A program made the translations under genes and the position numbers. 64,000 nucleotides of DNA from Lotus japonicus (taxonomy: Eukaryota > Streptophyta > Magnoliopsida > Fabales > Fabaceae): positions 34,429,987 to 34,493,986 of the forward strand of contig NC_080043.1 in the NCBI RefSeq assembly GCF_012489685.1, given 5' to 3'. The notes below the pieces were generated by a model, which saw only the letters and a program-made list of their open reading frames with translations, did not search any database and was not told the origin of the DNA. Shown here piece by piece: positions 10,990 through 22,145 of the stretch; positions within the stretch are counted from its first letter, which is position 1; each line of letters starts with the position of its first letter.

Positions 10990-13900
10990 TGGAAGCCCAA
11001 GGGTGAAGTCAGATGTCAGGTAGCCTACACGTCTTTCAGAGCATCATCAAAGGAAGATTGGTATTTTGATAGTGGCTGCTCAAAGCACATGACAGGAAAC
11101 AAGAGTTTCTTGCAAGACATCAGAAGTCACTCCACCAACTATGTTACTTTTGGAGATGGAGCTAAAGGGAAGATCAAGGGAGTAGGAAAACTTGTCAGCA
11201 CAGAATCTCCTAACTTGAACAATGTGTTACTTGTAAATGGTTTAACAGCCAACCTAATCAGCATAAGTCAACTGTGTGATCAAGGATATGATGTGAAGTT
11301 CAATAAGATAGAATGTGTTGTGACCACTGATGATGAGAGGGTTGTGATGAGAGGAGTCAGATTAAAAGACAACTGTTATATGTGGACATCAGAAGAAAAA
11401 GGTCATGTTTCCAGATGTTTGTTAACTAAAGAAGATGAGGTGAATGTATGGCATCAAAGACTAGGACATCTCAACTACCGAAGCATGCAAAAGATTCTTG
11501 CAGATAAAGCAATAAGGGGGCTGCCCAATTTGAGCTTGGGAGAAGGAAAGCTATGTGGAGAATGTCAGATTGGTAAGCAAACCAAGGTGCCACACAAGAT
11601 GCTCCAGCATCAGACCACGACAAAGGTTCTGGAGTTGCTTCACATGGATCTCATGGGTCCCATGCAGGTTGAAAGCTTGGGAGGAAAAAGGTATGTGTTT
11701 GTCTGTGTAGATGATTTTTCAAGGTATACATGGGTTGAATTTATGAGAGAAAAATCAGAGACTTTTGAAATATTCAAGAATCTATGTATGAGACTTCAGA
11801 ATGAGAAGGACTGTGTGATTGTAAGAATCAGAAGTGATCATGGAAGGGAGTTTGAGAATTCAAAATTCTTGGAGTTCTGTGGAACAGAAGGTATTAGTCA
11901 TGAATTTTCTGCCCCCATCACGCCACAGCAGAATGGAATAGTTGAAAGGAAAAATAGAACTCTCCAGGAATCAGCTAGAGTAATGTTACATGCTAAGAAG
12001 ATTCCGCACCAGTTCTGGGCTGAAGCTATGAGTACTTCCTGTTACATACATAATAGAGTCACCATCAGGGCAGGGACATCCTCCACACAGTATGAGCTAT
12101 GGAAAGGTAGAAAACCGTCTGTAAAATACTTTCACATATTTGGAAGTAAATGTTATATCCTTGCAGATCGTGATCCTAAGAGGAAGCTTGATCCTAGAAG
12201 TGATGAAGGAATTTTCATGGGATATTCTATGAACAGCAAAGTTTATAGAGTTTTTAACTCTCGCACAAGGACCATGATGGAATCTGTGAATGTGACTGTA
12301 GATGATGAACCAAGCAAGAAGGAAGAAGAAGTTCTGAATGAAGATGATGATGGTACTGATGTTCCAGCCGATGCTCCAGCAACCGCCCTTGACAATGAGT
12401 CAGAAACAAGTGCTGATGAAAAGGAAGACAAAGATATCACATCAAACAAAGCTCCATCAATCAGGGTTCAGAAGAATCATCCTCAAGAAAACATTATTGG
12501 TAACCTTCAAGAAGGGGTGACTACCAGATCCAGAAGTATAATTCCTCACAGTTGTTTCATCTCTAAGATAGAACCCAAGAATGTCAATGAAGCTCTCACT
12601 GATGAATACTGGATAAATGCTATGCAAGAGGAGCTAGAGCAGTTCAGAAGAAATGAAGTGTGGGAGTTAGTTCCTAGACCTGAAGAAGTAAACATCATTG
12701 GTACTAAGTGGATCTTCAAGAACAAATCAGATGAAACTGGAACTGTCACAAGGAATAAAGCAAGGCTAGTTGCTCAAGGATATACTCAGATAGAAGGAGT
12801 TGATTTTGATGAAACCTTTGCTCTTGTAGCTAGACTGGAATCTATAAGACTCTTGTTAGGTGTATCTTGTCTCTTGAAGTTCAGACTATATCAAATGGAT
12901 GTGAAGAGTGCTTTTCTGAATGGCTATTTGAATGAAGAAGTCTATGTTGAACAACCTAAAGGATTTACAGATCCGCATCATCCAGATCATGTGTACAAGT
13001 TGAGGAAGGCCTTGTATGGTTTGAAGCAAGCACCTAGGGCTTGGTATGAAAGGTTAACTGAATTTCTTGTAAGCAATGGCTACAGCAAGGGTGGAATTGA
13101 TAAAACTCTGTTTGTGAAGAATGATAAAGGTAAGCTCATGATAGCACAGATTTATGTGGATGACATTGTCTTTGGAGGAATGTCGAACTCAATGGTGGAG
13201 CATTTCGTCCGACAAATGAAATCTGAATTTGAGATGAGCTTAGTTGGTGAATTGAATTATTTTCTAGGACTACAAGTCAAACAAATGGAAGATTCTATGT
13301 TCATATCACAGAGTAAGTATGCTAAAGGGTTAGTCAAGAAGTTTGGCCTTGAAAAGGTTGGTCACAAGAGAACTCCTGCTGCTACACACATCAAACTTTC
13401 CAAGGATGAGCAGGGGGAAGATGTTGATCAAAGTCTCTATAGAAGCATGATTGGAAGCTTGCTGTATCTCACTGCTAGCAGACCAGACATCACTTTTGCT
13501 GTCGGAGTTTGTGCTAGATATCAAGCAGCTCCTAAAGCAAGTCATCTGCTTCAAGTCAAGAGAATTATCAAGTACATCAATGGCTCAAGTGACTATGGTA
13601 TTCTCTATACTCATGATACAAATTCCTCCTTAGTTGGTTTCGGTGATGCAGATTGGGCAGGTAGTGCAGATGATCGAAAGAGCACATCTGGTGGATGTTT
13701 CTTCTTAGGGAATAATTTGATTTCATGGTTTAGCAAGAAGCAGAATTGTGTCTCATTGTCTACAGCTGAAGCAGAATATATTGCAGCAGGAAGTAGTTGT
13801 ACTCAACTCATGTGGATGAAGCAAATGCTGAAAGAGTATGATGTTGAACAGGATGTCATGACATTGTACTGCGACAATCTCAGTGCAATTAATATTTCTA

Positions 13901-14100
13901 AAAATCCCATACAGCATAGCAGGACCAAGCATATTGACATTAGACATCATTTTATTAGAGACTTGGTAGAGGATAAAATTGTTAATTTGGATCACGTTAC
14001 AACTGACAAGCAATTGGCTGATATTTTCACAAAACCCCTTGATGCAATCACTTTTGAAAAATTAAGAGGAAGTCTAGGGATTTGTCTTTCTGATGCATAG
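10990..14100 (+). CDS. pol: Copia-1 Pol (protease, integrase, RT, RNase H)
   Basis: In frame with gag, directly after its TAA; the first Met is at 11089. Protease motif W-Y-F-D-S-G-C near 11059 lies upstream of that Met, so the domain needs readthrough or fusion. Then come the integrase zinc region (HQRLGH, then CGEC) near 11450-11580, the integrase core (HMDLMGP near 11641, RSDHGREFE near 11830, ERKNRT near 11950), RT (KWIFKNK near 12709; catalytic YVDD near 13153) and RNase H (GDADWAGS near 13642; [10 protein letters not shown]; final DIRHHFIRD). All catalytic motifs appear present and there is no internal stop. A usually invariant Pro in the RT motif ETFAPVARLE is Leu here. Ends TAG at 14098-14100. 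Confidence 0.93.
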   Translation, partial: WKPKGEVRCQVAYTSFRASSKEDWYFDSGCSKHMTGNKSFLQDIRSHSTNYVTFGDGAKGKIKGVGKLVSTESPNLNNVLLVNGLTANLISISQLCDQGYDVKFNKIECVVTTDDERVVMRGVRLKDNCYMWTSEEKGHVSRCLLTKEDEVNVWHQRLGHLNYRSMQKILADKAIRGLPNLSLGEGKLCGECQIGKQTKVPHKMLQHQTTTKVLELLHMDLMGPMQVESLGGKRYVFVCVDDFSRYTWVEFMREKSETFEIFKNLCMRLQNEKDCVIVRIRSDHGREFENSKFLEFCGTEGISHEFSAPITPQQNGIVERKNRTLQESARVMLHAKKIPHQFWAEAMSTSCYIHNRVTIRAGTSSTQYELWKGRKPSVKYFHIFGSKCYILADRDPKRKLDPRSDEGIFMGYSMNSKVYRVFNSRTRTMMESVNVTVDDEPSKKEEEVLNEDDDGTDVPADAPATALDNESETSADEKEDKDITSNKAPSIRVQKNHPQENIIGNLQEGVTTRSRSIIPHSCFISKIEPKNVNEALTDEYWINAMQEELEQFRRNEVWELVPRPEEVNIIGTKWIFKNKSDETGTVTRNKARLVAQGYTQIEGVDFDETFALVARLESIRLLLGVSCLLKFRLYQMDVKSAFLNGYLNEEVYVEQPKGFTDPHHPDHVYKLRKALYGLKQAPRAWYERLTEFLVSNGYSKGGIDKTLFVKNDKGKLMIAQIYVDDIVFGGMSNSMVEHFVRQMKSEFEMSLVGELNYFLGLQVKQMEDSMFISQSKYAKGLVKKFGLEKVGHKRTPAATHIKLSKDEQGEDVDQSLYRSMIGSLLYLTASRPDITFAVGVCARYQAAPKASHLLQVKRIIKYINGSSDYGILYTHDTNSSLVGFGDADWAGSADDRKSTSGGCFFLGNNLISWFSKKQNCVSLSTAEAEYIAAGSSCTQLMWMKQMLKEYDVEQDVMTLYCDNLSAINISKNPIQHSRTKHIDIRHHFIRDLVEDKIVNLDHVTTDKQLADIFTKPLDAITFEKLRGSLGICLSDA

Positions 14101-14337
14101 CAATTAGCATGCTCCAGTGTGTTAACGGCTAGTTTATTCTTGGTCATCATTAACTGTCGTTGTGACATCAGCAGAGAGAAAGTTACTTCATGGTTCACTT
14201 ATCCTATAACTACCTCCAACGGGAAAATTGTGTTCTCTCAACCGCTTGTGCATCTATCTTCTTCAAGATTTATCATCTCTCATTTGCAATTCTGTTTCGT
14301 TGTTCTGTACTCTGTTTGTAATTGCTCTCGATTCATC

Positions 14338-16183
14338 ATGTCTCAAAGTTCAGGAAAGAAGGAATCTGTCAATGCCAAGATTGAAAGAACTGCTAAAGGA
14401 GTCAAGTGTATGGGTTTGAAGAGTGATTCTTCTCAACCATCTTCTATGTCCAAGAAAGCTCCCAAGAAGATGAGATCACGAAACCCAACGTGTAAGGTCT
14501 ACAAATCACAGGTCAAGAATAGCAAAGCTCCAAATGTTCCTATCCTTGAGGATGTTCCTGACGAAGAGGAAATCAATGATGAAGATTCTCCTGTGAAATC
14601 GCCCCCTGATGTTGTGCCTGATGTTGAGACATCTGGGTCTAAGGAAAGTTCTGCTCAAGAAAATTCTGGAAAGGATTCCACTTCTCATGAAGATTCAGGT
14701 GGTGCTGTCCAGCCTGATATCTCTGTATCATCCTCTTCTAAGGATGCTGATTCAAAGAATGATAACTCTGCGGGTATCAATTATGAAGAGCCAATCCAGG
14801 CTCCAACCTCTGTTCAGGACATCTCTGATGATGCTTCTGATGATGTTCCTCTGACTGAGACTTTTGCTGATAGTGTTGCTGCGAGGATGAAGAAGAAAAG
14901 AAGGATTTCTTCTCCTGAAATCACTCCTACTCCATCAAAGAAATCCAGACAGGCCAGTGTGAAGAGTAAGGGAAAGCAAAAGGAAGAAAAGACTCCCACT
15001 GAGAAGAAGAAGAGGAAGATTTCAGTTGAAGTTGAAGACTCTAGGTCAGATGTTGAAGTCGGTGTCCAGGACATTCGATCTTCTGAGAAAAAGAAGTTTT
15101 CTGGTAAGCGTATTCCTCAGAATGTTCCTGCTGTTCCTATTGATAGAGTGTCTTTCCACTTAGAAGAGAATGTTCAGAAGTGGAAGTTTGTTTGCAAGAG
15201 GAGAATGGCCAAGGAAAGGGGTTGGTTCTGATGTTCTTGAATGCAGAGATGTAATTGCACTAATTGAGAAAGCAGGTCTGATGAAGACTATTCAGAATGT
15301 TGGAAGGTGCTATGAGAAGCTTGTGAGAGAGTTCTTGGTGAATCTCTCTGTTGATGTTGGACTTCCTGAAAGTGCAGAATTCAGGAAAGTCTATGTGAGG
15401 GCTGAATGTGTGATGTTTTCACCTGCTGTTGTCAATCAAGCACTTGGCAGAAGTGCTCTTGAATTTGTTGATGAAGAAGTGTCCATGGATGATGTTGCCA
15501 AGGAGCTTACTGCAGGTCATGTGAAGAAGTGGCCCAGCAAGAAGTTGTTGTCTACTGGGAATCTCAGTGTGAAGTATGCTATCCTTAACAGGATTGGTGC
15601 TGTGAATTGGGTTCATACTCAGCTTACCTCTGGTGTTTCTGCAACGCTTGCCAAGTTGATCTACAGGATTGGCAAGTCTATTGCTTTTGATTTTGGAACT
15701 TTTGTGTTTGAGCAGACCTTAAAGCATGCTGATACTTATGCTGTGAAGCTGCCTGTTTCATTTCCTTCACTTCTTACTGAGATCATTCTGAAGCAACATC
15801 CTCAGATTCTCAGGGCTGATGATGTGGCTATGTCTCGTGGTGTTCCAATCACTTTGGATCAACGTTTGTTTATGGAGCCACATGTTCTAGATATTGCTTT
15901 ACCAACCAGCAGAACATCTGCTCCTCCTGTGACTGAATCTGGTACTAAGGCCATAATTGCTGAATTACAGGAAGTTTCCAAGGCTTTGGAGGAGACAATC
16001 AGGGTGAGCACTGCTAGGAAGCTTAAAGTTGATGCGTTGCTACTCAAGCTTCAAGAAGAAGAACGTCTAGGTGGTGAGCACAGTGCTGCTGCTACAGCTG
16101 CTCAGAAAGCGAGGAATGAAGAGGAGGAAGGATCTGAAGAAAGAGCAGAAGGGTCTGGGGAGGAGTCAAGTTCTGAAGACTAG
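14338..16183 (+). pseudogene. Copia-1 envelope-like third ORF, one frameshift
   Basis: The third ORF of Sireviruses, called envelope-like by position; its function is unproven. ATG at 14338 (MSQSSGKK) opens a basic, Ser/Glu-rich, low-complexity region up to about 15160 with nuclear-localisation-like runs (MKKKRR, EKKKRK). After a frameshift at about 15215-15225, in or near AAAGGGGTTGG, the other frame gives a folded-looking domain (ECRDVIALIEKAGLMKTI, VRAECVMFSPAVVNQALG) similar to the 'putative plant transposon protein' domain of many plant repeat ORFs, then a Glu/Ala-rich tail. I see no convincing transmembrane segment. With only one lesion the ORF has decayed little. Confidence 0.8.
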
Positions 16184-16239
16184 TTTGCTCTGATCGTGTG
16201 CTATTTTCCTTTGTTTTTGGATGCACCCTTTGCAAATTT

Positions 16240-16694
16240 GTGCTAAAAAGGGGAAGTAGTTGTAGTTGAGATTGAAGGTTCTTCTACTATGTGTAGTTCT
16301 GATCTCGTGTTAACTCTGATAGTGTTAGCTTTGGTTTGTTTAATTTAAAGACAAGTTCAAGATCATGGCTATGTTTGTTTCAAGAGGCATTTTCTGATAG
16401 CAGGATTTCTGATAGCTTATGTGTTGCTAACTTCTGATAGCAGTAGTTCTGAAACGTTGCATCTGATTAACAGTATTTCTGACAGCTTATGTGTTGCCAA
16501 CTTCTGAAGGCAGTATTTCTGAAACGTTGATGTTCTGAGCTGATCTATTTTGGTGTCATCATATGCTAAGGCCTGATTGTACTTTTGGTTGTGTGTTTGT
16601 GCTGCTAAGTGTTTTGTTCCAACTATGTCTTCTGAAGAATGGTAGTTGGTTGTGGAGTTGCATCAGTTGAGGGGGAGATCTGACTAAGGGGGAG
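16240..16694 (+). promoter_or_regulatory. Copia-1 polypurine motifs and 73-bp tandem duplication
   Basis: Purine-rich motifs AAAAAGGGGAAG (near 16242), GAGGGGGAG (near 16670) and AAGGGGGAG (near 16685) lie between the third ORF and the 3' LTR. Repeated PPT-like motifs here are a known Sirevirus trait. A diverged tandem duplication (about 16407-16459 and 16477-16529, TTCTGAYAGCTTATGTGTTG type) lies among them. The motif next to the 3' LTR is the likely plus-strand primer, but about 55 bp separate it from the first LTR-like base. Confidence 0.75.
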
Positions 16695-16750
16695 AACTGT
16701 TTCTCTAGTTTTTATCCTCTCCGATTGTGAGTTGTTTTAGACATAATTTG

Positions 16751-17518
16751 TTGTGGGGCTTCTGAAGATTTACTGAAGATATGTTTTTGAGTTACTTGAG
16801 GAGCAAGTAGCTATTCCAGAAGGGTTTATTTGTTGGGTTGTTATTTGTTGAAACAATTTTTGTTAAAAGATTGGTTTCTATCTTTACTTGTGCAATAAGA
16901 AACCGAATCTATCAAGATTGCGTTTTGAATTGCTGTTACTGCAATCTGTTTCTTCAGCCCGTGCCAACCCTAAAGCCCATGCTACCGCTGCTGAAGTCTA
17001 TAAAAGGATGAAGACCTAAAACATGAAGGTGTCGAAGCTGATAGAGAGAGATCGAGTGTTTTAGGATTTGTTAATTGTGCTTTGTCCTTTGTTAGTTGTG
17101 AATCTGTCTTTGCTCACTAGTTCTATAAAGCAAAGAGAGATTATGTGTGTTTGTTTGCGTTCAAACTCTACTTGTTCATTGTGTTCACCAATCACTGTGG
17201 CAGTGATTGAGAGAAAGTGAGAGGGGCTCTCATACTTAGGTTGAGATTCTAAGTACAAAATACACTGGGTAGATTAGGAAGTGAACTATGAACTGAGTTG
17301 TTCATGAGTGTCTGTAATTCCTGAATCTTGAGATAGTGGATTTCCTTTCTTTGGGTGCAAACCCTCCAGACGTAGGTGAAAGTTTTCACTGAACTGGGTT
17401 AACAATTACTGTGTGTTATTGTTTCTGTTGTTAAGTTTTGTTTTACTGTTAAGCGGTTGTCGAACCTCTTGTCCCAGCATCGTGCAGGACAATCGTATCA
17501 GAGGGAACCTGAATTACA
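16751..17518 (+). repeat. Copia-1 3' LTR (matches 5' LTR from its base 111 on)
   Basis: It matches 8421-9187 at about 99%. TATA box TATAAAAG at 16999-17006. The sequence left of 16751 does not match the first 110 bp of the 5' LTR, so the 3' LTR is rearranged or truncated at its start. Confidence 0.93.
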
Positions 17519-19014
17519 AGTTCGATCGCAAAACAACACATAAACGATAGAAAAAGCATTAAAGCTTCAGAATACGACAATCGGGTACGAAAAGACAAGT
17601 TTTCGAAAATGAAAACTCCCCCCCCCCCCCTAAAGGAATAGCTCTCGGCCATTAAGGAAAAAGAGCTCCGGCTCTTTTTCTTCGATCAAATCTGTTTACA
17701 AGGTAGTTTTAGGATAAAACTAAGGCAAAGAAACTGTCGGAACAATTTTCGGACAATCCGATCAAAATACGGCCGTTCAGGGGCGTTTTGGTCCAAAATA
17801 AAAGCTCAAAACCTCAAAGTTATCAGTTCGGAAAACAAATTTGACTGCAATGATCCTAAGGACATCCGTGACAATAAATCCTAAAGGCACGAAGTCAGAT
17901 TACGACTTTTCGACAATAAAGTTTCGAAATGTGCGCAAAAAGGGTTTTGAAACAGTTTTTCAGATCCTGGACAGCTCGATCACAATCGGCGATTACTGAC
18001 TGAGGTTTTAGACTCTTGGGAACGTAGGGAAGATAACCAAAGCAAGAAATCAGAGAAAACGGACAGTGTTACAAAAAGCTCAAAACTGTGAGCACAGAAA
18101 CGACTTTAGAAACGTAGTAGAAACAGTAATCAGAGGTAAGAATCATGCTAGTTACCTCAGTATCTCGAAGTAGGGACGAACTGCGCGAAGATCGGTCGAG
18201 TTTCGGCGAAAATATCTTCTCCCTCTCCTCTCCACAACTCACGGCCCCAATAGTGTAGAAAATGAAGATATTTTGCTTTTTCGACTATTTATAGGCAGGT
18301 GAAATCCCGGGAAAATGAAAATTTCGCGATTCCGATTTTTGCAGCACGTTCACCGAAGAATTCTATGAGAGATTCTGGCGTCAGAATTCCAGAACTGAAA
18401 ACAAATCTCAAATATTTGGGAAAAACGATATCTAAAATCCCAAAAGCGGTGTAAGTTAATCTGTCCCGAAAAACTACTTTTTGCTGTGATTGTCAGACGA
18501 CAAAACTTCCTTCTGAAGAAAGATTGGAAATGTCGAAACAAATCTGGCAACGCAAACGGAAACTTCGTTAGAAGTCCCGAATAGAAAAAGTCTTCATCCA
18601 TCGCTCAAATCTAGGGTTTCGAAGCAAAGAAATTAGCGTCGTCGGACTTCCGAAAAGTGAATACTATCGTGCGTACAGTCCAGAGTTCCGAAATGAAACG
18701 CTGGTCGAAGGAAAAATAAAGAGAATCTTTAAATTTGCCAAGGATTTGAAATATCGCCTAAACATTGCTTTAAAAGCGAAATTAGCCTATTCTGGACACG
18801 CTCGCCATAAGGCAGGTGTGCAGACGACTCGTACTAACTCCGAAAGCAACTACGCAACATTCCTCAAGCAATTCCTGAACTTTCTTCTTCATTAATCATT
18901 CTCAACATCAAACTCCTGTCATGCTTACACTGATTCTACGCGTGAGTCGGAAATTAACTTGTTCTGTAAATCCAGGTCTTACAGGGACCAAGTTGGCTAT
19001 TTACCCTAACATTT

Positions 19015-19767
19015 ACATGTACAAGATAGTTATCCATTTATCCAAGCTAGACAAGGATGAAAAAAACTACAAAGGTAAATCATTGCAGAAAAGGTGCAAA
19101 GACAGGGCAACAGATATATAATTAGCAAGCTCACAAGGTTTAGACAAAATAAAAAAAATAAAAATGGGGTTAGAAACTTACCAAACGAGATTCACAAGTG
19201 AAAAAAAGTTTGAAGATTAAGTTGTTGCTCCAATCTGGTCTCCTGGCCTCCTAATGGCATCAGACAAAAAGAAGATAATAAGAACAGAGATCAAGAAAAC
19301 AGAAAGAATAGAACAAGACAACGTAACAGAGATTGGAAGGGAAGCTAAAAAACAAGTTTTAATTTCAATGATTTATGAAACCAGAAACTGGTCAAGATCT
19401 GAGAGGATCTGAAACCTTACCTTTTCTTCCTTCAAACAGCCTTCGTTTCACTGTTCAAGCTTAAGGAGGGTGAAGAATAGAGGGGAATACCAAGGGAAAT
19501 GAGGGAATGGGCGACGGTTCACAAGGAAGAGGGTTCAAGTTCTAGGGTTTTTTCATTTTGGTTTCTTTCCTAGGGTTCAAGTTCAACTACGGCCACTCTG
19601 AATGAATGAAAATTGTGAGTTTTGAATTTATATCTAGGGTTGGGGTTCAATTTATCAGACATCCAACTTGTGGTTGCACAGCCACTACGTGTCTCACTCT
19701 ACTACCGTATAAACATTGGGCCTCACCAATCTGTGGGCTTGCAACAAGGAAAAATCTTTTACTTTTA
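19015..19767 (-). other. Presumed 5' leader of the hAT transposase gene
   Basis: No ORF of note. On the minus strand, two donor-like sites occur: AAAAG|GTAAGG near 19420 and GTTTG|GTAAGT near 19183. They follow an AACCCTAG-containing stretch near 19535-19580 that looks like a plant 5' UTR. A spliced leader joining to the ATG at 4003 would have contained the MULE insertion in an intron. This is inference only. Confidence 0.35.
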
Positions 19768-19947
19768 ATCGGGTTGGGTCGGGTACCGACGGATTTATTG
19801 AACCCACCCGAACCCGACCGTGATTACCCGCATAGAACCATCTGTCCAGTTTTCCATACCCGTAAACCGACCCGACCCGACCCATCAGTGTTTTTTAAGG
19901 TCGGGTTTTTCGGGTTTGGGTCGGGTCGGATATTTTGTTCAGCCCTA
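19768..19947 (-). repeat. hAT terminus with clustered subterminal TCGGGT motifs
   Basis: About eleven CGGGT or ACCCG motifs in both orientations lie within 180 bp of the element end (CAGCCCTA on the plus strand at 19947). Dense short subterminal motifs in both orientations are the transposase binding arrangement known for Ac-like hAT elements. Confidence 0.7.
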
Positions 19948-20093
19948 ATTCTCACATCACGATCTTTTCACTATGGGTACCGTACCTCATCTCTATGTTC
20001 TTGGAGAGAACATTTGGATTTTCTGATTTTCTGTGCAATTTTACTTCGACTTTTTGGATTTTCGGTGAAACTCTAGTCATCCGACAGAACCTG

Positions 20094-21313
20094 ATGGAGT
20101 CGCGTCGCCGACGACGCAACGAAGAGCTGGAGCAGAGGCACGGCTCCCCACCGGGTCGCGTAAGAAGGAGGTTGCACCGAGAAGAGTTGCACCGTGCACA
20201 AGGTGGCGACGTCAGACTACAAAACGATTGTTTACAGGAGGAGTTAGAGCACTATCGCCTCAAGCAGTGGGGTGAAGAAGTGAAGGAAGCCGAGGTCGTC
20301 GCGAAGTTCGAGTCGTTCTCAGCGGCGGTGAGAGAGGTGGCTATACCGGATGACATGAGGAGCCTTGTGTTGGCAGCGTACAGCGGGAAAAATGATCCAA
20401 AGGATCATTTGCTTTATTTCAATAAGAAGATGGCGATAAGCGCAGCTTCCGATGCGGTGAAGTGCAGGAGGTTCCCATCCACATTTAAGGGCGCGGTGAC
20501 GGCTTGGTTTATGGCTATGCCGAGGGGATCTATAGCAAGGTTCCGCGACTTCTCGTCGCAATTCCTTATTCAGTTCTCTGCAAGCAAGATCGAGCCGGTA
20601 ACAATTGAAGATCAGTATTACATTTGGCAGATGGAGCGAGAAACTTTGAAGCAATACGTAAAGCGGTACAGTGATGCGTCCAGGAAGATCGAGGAGTCGG
20701 AGCCTCAGGCATGCGCACGCGCTTTCAAAAATGGATTGCTGCCGGGAAAGCTTAACAGCAAGCTGAGTCGGAAACCAGCGCACTCGATGACACAGGCTCA
20801 CGCTCGGGCGAGTGCCTACATCCTAGAAGAGGAGGACGACGCATTTAAGAGGAAACGGGTAAAGACGGAAAAAATAAGTGGACGAAGAAATGTGTTACTA
20901 GCGGGAAAATGGACACGGAGAAAGGAAGCATATAGTACGTCTGTTGAGGAATTCGAAGGGAAGCAACCCTGTTCGAAAAAGGAGGACGTTGAGCGCCTAC
21001 GCCCGCGGAGGACAACCAGCCCTCGCCGGCGTGGGAGGCCAAAGAGGTGCTCGAACGAAGAATTGACAAAGTTGCTCAAGAGGTCGAGGTGACGCAAGCA
21101 TTTGAGGTGTAAGGTCGGACAAGGTGATGTGAATATCACCACTTGGAAGGCCATGACACCAGTGATTGTTTCACGTTGAAAAGCAAAGTCGGAAGGCTGA
21201 TCAGAGCGAGGCGATCACAAGCAACAGACCGCGAATCGGACAAGGACCAACAGGGCGGTCGTCGTCGAGCGCCAGCAGCAGGCAGGAAGAGAACGAAGGT
21301 GGCAAAGAAGAAA
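20094..21313 (+). pseudogene. gag: Gypsy-1 gag, C-terminus broken
   Basis: ATG at 20094 (MESRRRRR) opens about 330 codons with a Ty3/Gypsy gag domain: IPDDMRSLVLAAYSGKNDP near residue 80, KCRRFPSTFKGAVTAWF near 125, and FSSQFLIQFSASK. It aligns with Gypsy-2 gag (LQTMALDAFSGDSDP; LPSTFKGMAMQWF). The reading frame ends at 21092; the correct continuation lies in another frame and is stopped twice near 21110-21125, just before a C-x2-H-x4-H-x4-C knuckle (CEYHHLEGHDTSDC). The knuckle survives intact only in the inverted copy at 21341-21579. Likely a capsid protein originally; now inactive. Confidence 0.85.
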
Positions 21314-21579
21314 GGAGCCGAAGAAACTTTCAACTGACGATTTCTTCTTCGCCACCTTCGTTCTCTTCCTGCCTGCTGCTGGCGCTCGCCGACGGCCGCC
21401 CTGTTGGTCCTTGTCCAATTTGCGGTCTGTTGCTTGTGATCGCCTCGCTCTGATCAGCCTTCCGACTTTGCCTTTCAACGTGAAACAATCACTGGTGTCA
21501 TGGCCTTCCAAGTGGTGATATTCGCACCATCTTGTCCGGCCTTCCACCTCGACTGCTTGCGTCACCTCCACCTCTTGGA
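21075..21579. repeat. Large inverted repeat (hairpin) within Gypsy-1 gag
   Basis: Left arm 21075-21313, loop about 27 bp (21314-21340), right arm 21341-21579. The arms are about 239 bp each and pair through nearly their whole length with scattered mismatches. The right arm read on the minus strand is an uninterrupted coding copy of the knuckle region (WCEYHHLEGHD), whereas the left arm has stops. Confidence 0.92.
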
Positions 21580-21692
21580 GCATAAAAGGGAGCCGAAGAA
21601 AAGATCGAAGTCCGGACAGAGAAAGCCGAGAGACAGGGTAGAATGAACAATCTACTTGCACCATTGATAAGAGGTGTTGGGAGAATTGGGTT

Positions 21693-22145
21693 ATGGACGC
21701 ATTCAATAGGGGCGTGCTAGCAATTGAGCCCAGGCTTACCGCCGAGCAGGAGGGGCGCCTGGATAGGTTGGTAGAGGACAACGTGGACCTCTTTAGCTGG
21801 GAACAAGACGAGGCAACGCTCCGAAGGTTGCCCGCATTTAACAGGCCAGTACAGTTGGCGGGAAGGAAGGTGAAAAGGGCGGAGCTACGGAGGGCAGGCA
21901 GGGAGGTTGGTCTGGCTCAGGGTAACTGGGGGACAGAGGAAGAAGGGGATCAGTCACGGTGCCGTCAGGATAAGAGAAGGAATACTATGAAGTGCAAGAA
22001 CCCAGCGGAGGGCGCGGGTATGAGGCCAACAAAGGAGAACCAACGTGTCGGGCGAGAGAACGAGCTAGGAAAGCCTCCTTTCTACTATAGAGTCGTCGAG
22101 CAGGGCGATGAGCTGAAGGATGGGGTGTTAGGTGTGGTGCTCTGA
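21693..22145 (+). pseudogene. Gypsy-1 pol remnant (linker before RT)
   Basis: The stretch IEPRLTAEQEGRLDRLVEDN followed by VDLFSW corresponds to the segment just before RT in Gypsy-2 (SLTKEQEERLITLLGENLDL, then FAW). After this the similarity stops. Sequence from about 22200 (AAAGATGCACACTTTTTCTCC, TTTTTTAACGAGGCAT) resembles the region just after Gypsy-2 pol, so everything from RT to the integrase end was deleted. The remaining frame is not recognisable as a protein. Confidence 0.65.

Larger units (their letters stand above)
8311..17518 (+). mobile_element. Copia-1: nearly complete Sirevirus-type LTR retrotransposon
   Basis: A 9.2-kb element with perfect 5-bp TSD AGTTC at 8306-8310 and 17519-17523. 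Order: 5' LTR, PBS, gag, pol, envelope-like ORF, polypurine motifs, 3' LTR. Where the LTRs align (8421-9187 with 16751-17518) I count seven substitutions and one single-base indel in about 767 bp, so insertion was recent. Only a stop between gag and pol and one frameshift in the third ORF interrupt the coding region. The first 110 bp of the 5' LTR have no counterpart in the 3' LTR. Confidence 0.95.
6189..18982 (+). mobile_element. Solo LTR of a Gypsy-type element, split by Copia-1
   Basis: It begins TGTAACACCCCG (6189) and ends CTTACA (18982), with a perfect 5-bp TSD GGGAC at 6184-6188 and 18983-18987. Removing Copia-1 with one TSD copy leaves about 3.58 kb and no gag, pol, PBS or PPT. This is what recombination between two long LTRs leaves behind. 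The TGTAACACCC start and the length suggest a chromovirus (Tekay-like) LTR, which is inference. A TATA-like TATTTATAG lies near 18286 and an 11-base C run near 17620. Two tandem arrays at 7057-7611 are described separately. Confidence 0.85.
4735..19005. mobile_element. Non-autonomous MULE with long TIRs, split by a nested solo LTR
   Basis: The ends GGGGTAAATAGACAACTTGG (4735) and, inverted, GGGTAAATAGCCAACTTGG (19005) are flanked by a perfect 9-bp TSD, TAACATTTA, at 4726-4734 and 19006-19014. Inverted similarity runs about 300 bp inward, 4735-5060 against 5880-6188, rich in 'GGTCCCT' blocks. Without the 12.8-kb insertion at 6189-18987 the element is about 1.47 kb and has no transposase, so it was moved in trans. 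A 9-bp TSD with long TIRs is diagnostic of Mutator-like elements. The non-TIR core, about 5100-5880, may be captured sequence: it has a TTGCTGCAG acceptor-like site near 5572. Confidence 0.9.
990..19947 (-). mobile_element. hAT-superfamily DNA transposon, left end missing, heavily interrupted
   Basis: The minus-strand transposase remnant at 2065-4003 and an element end at 19947 (minus strand TAGGGCTGAACA, with clustered TCGGGT-type motifs behind it) are read as parts of one element. Immediately outside the end, from 19948, the sequence ATTCTCACATCACG resumes exactly as in the Gypsy-1 3' LTR at 26716, so the element sits inside the Gypsy-1 5' LTR. The matching 8-bp TSD and other terminus would be left of this window, where the LTR at 1-989 has inserted. 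Removing the 14.3-kb MULE insertion leaves about 4.7 kb, a normal size for an autonomous hAT. That the two parts belong together is inference. Confidence 0.6.

Noticed and set aside
19768..19935. TCGGGT repeats as interstitial telomere sequence
   Set aside because: The plant telomere unit is TTTAGGG. These motifs are in both orientations and end at a hAT terminus.
19606..20076. Reading frame of 156 codons upstream of Gypsy-1 gag
   Set aside because: It crosses the hAT terminus and the Gypsy LTR end, so it is a chance frame over a junction.
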